Assembly: GCA_010031985.1 (NCBI GenBank)
Contig: RGYP01000017.1
Span: 1-14,610 of the forward strand
Direction: 5' to 3'
From: Gammaproteobacteria bacterium
Lineage (GTDB): Bacteria; Pseudomonadota; Gammaproteobacteria; Steroidobacterales; Steroidobacteraceae
Length of the DNA stretch: 14,610 bases
The notes under the pieces were generated by a model. It made no database searches and was not told the origin of the DNA. It saw only the letters and a list, made by a program, of their open reading frames with translations. Below are positions 14,024 through 14,610 of this stretch, in pieces; within the stretch, counting starts at the first letter, position 1; each line of letters starts with the position of its first letter. The translations under genes were made by a program, and so were the position numbers.

Positions 14024-14610
14024 GCTGTTTTGGGTCGACTCAGCAAAAGGTAAAGACCGAACAGCATGATGCAGACGTTCACCGTACCGATGAGGAAGAA
14101 CGGCGTCCCCTTGCCGACGACGTCGTAGAGCCAACCGCCGACTGCGGTGGTGAACAAAATGCCACAGGAGGCAAAGATTCCGGCGAGGCCGAACACCGCA
14201 CCGCGCACGTCTTGCGGGGCCTCCTGACCGAGTACGGTTTGACTCGCGATGATGGCGCAGATCTGGCCCATGCCGAGCAGAATCGCGACCAGGGTGATCC
14301 ACTCGCTCGTCGGATCGCCGACGAAGCCACCGGCGATGTAGCCGATTCCGGCAATGCTCATCGCCACGACACCGGCGGTGATGCGGTTCATCTTGTCAAG
14401 TGCCAGACCAAAGAATATGGCGAACACCAGCGCTGCGGAGTTGGCGATCACGTAGGGTTTGGTGGCGGCCGACACGGCCTCGGCTACCGACTGCCCATTG
14501 GCGATGGCCGTCTGCTGCAAACGCGCACTGAAAAAAGTACCGATCACGATGCGATCGGCAAAAGAAACGAATTGCAGCATGTAGGCGAACCAAATACGCG
14601 GATTGGCACG
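14020..14610 (-). CDS. MFS transporter, C-terminal half (cut by window edge)
   Basis: The reading frame stays open to the right edge, so the gene begins outside the window and only about 196 C-terminal residues are visible. They read RANPRIWFAYMLQFVSFADRIVIGTFFSARL at the edge, then about six hydrophobic segments including SAALVFAIFFGLALDKMNR, a motif A-like loop (GLALDKMNRITAG) at the start of the second half, and a C-terminal segment ending in LLLSRPKTA. The ATG at 14580 is an internal methionine and unlikely to be the true start. Substrate unknown. The stop overlaps the ATP-grasp ATG, so transporter and ligase form an operon with the transporter first. Confidence 0.85.
   Translation of the reverse strand, partial: RANPRIWFAYMLQFVSFADRIVIGTFFSARLQQTAIANGQSVAEAVSAATKPYVIANSAALVFAIFFGLALDKMNRITAGVVAMSIAGIGYIAGGFVGDPTSEWITLVAILLGMGQICAIIASQTVLGQEAPQDVRGAVFGLAGIFASCGILFTTAVGGWLYDVVGKGTPFFLIGTVNVCIMLFGLYLLLSRPKTA

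Overview
The window looks like a GC-rich proteobacterial chromosome segment, most probably from a gammaproteobacterium. PyrE, TrmB, AmpG and the ExoIII-family nuclease all have gammaproteobacterial character, and an ExoIII-family gene next to pyrE recalls the crc-pyrE locus of pseudomonads. The taxon cannot be fixed from the sequence alone. Gene density is very high. No stretch over 300 bases lacks a gene, and I see no tRNA, rRNA, CRISPR array, insertion sequence or prophage.

Layout. (1) 1-139 is a short upstream region with a small hairpin, followed by a short-form AMP nucleosidase (+). (2) A minus-strand pair, dienelactone hydrolase then ureidoglycolate lyase-like, converges on it and overlaps its 3' end. 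(3) trmB (+) diverges from that pair, probably from an extended -10 placed right before its start codon. (4) A minus-strand operon runs xthA > ampG > Rieske protein > marC (6164 down to 3065). (5) A plus-strand operon runs pyrE > gabD-like aldehyde dehydrogenase > Bcr/CflA-type MFS > Rv3520c-like LLM oxidoreductase (6182 to 10576). These two four-gene operons start only 17 bp apart around a symmetric TATGATA element. (6) An oligopeptidase B gene (+) appears broken by an internal deletion and frameshift, and overlaps a VOC (glyoxalase-like) gene. (7) A minus-strand pair, MFS transporter (cut by the window edge) then ATP-grasp ligase, converges on the VOC gene, with both stop codons inside one CTAG.

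How the genes fit together. Most are housekeeping: purine salvage, tRNA m7G46 modification, DNA repair, muropeptide recycling and pyrimidine synthesis. Downstream of pyrE lies a translationally coupled aldehyde dehydrogenase, exporter and flavin- or F420-type oxidoreductase whose shared substrate is unknown. Seven neighbouring gene pairs overlap by exactly 4 bp, so translational coupling is the rule here.

I did not find a clear new defence, mobile or biosynthetic system. The observations most worth following are the probable bidirectional leaderless promoter between xthA and pyrE, the damaged oligopeptidase B gene, the catalytically intact ExoIII at the crc position, the F420-type LLM protein in an apparent gammaproteobacterium, and the ATP-grasp/MFS pair.
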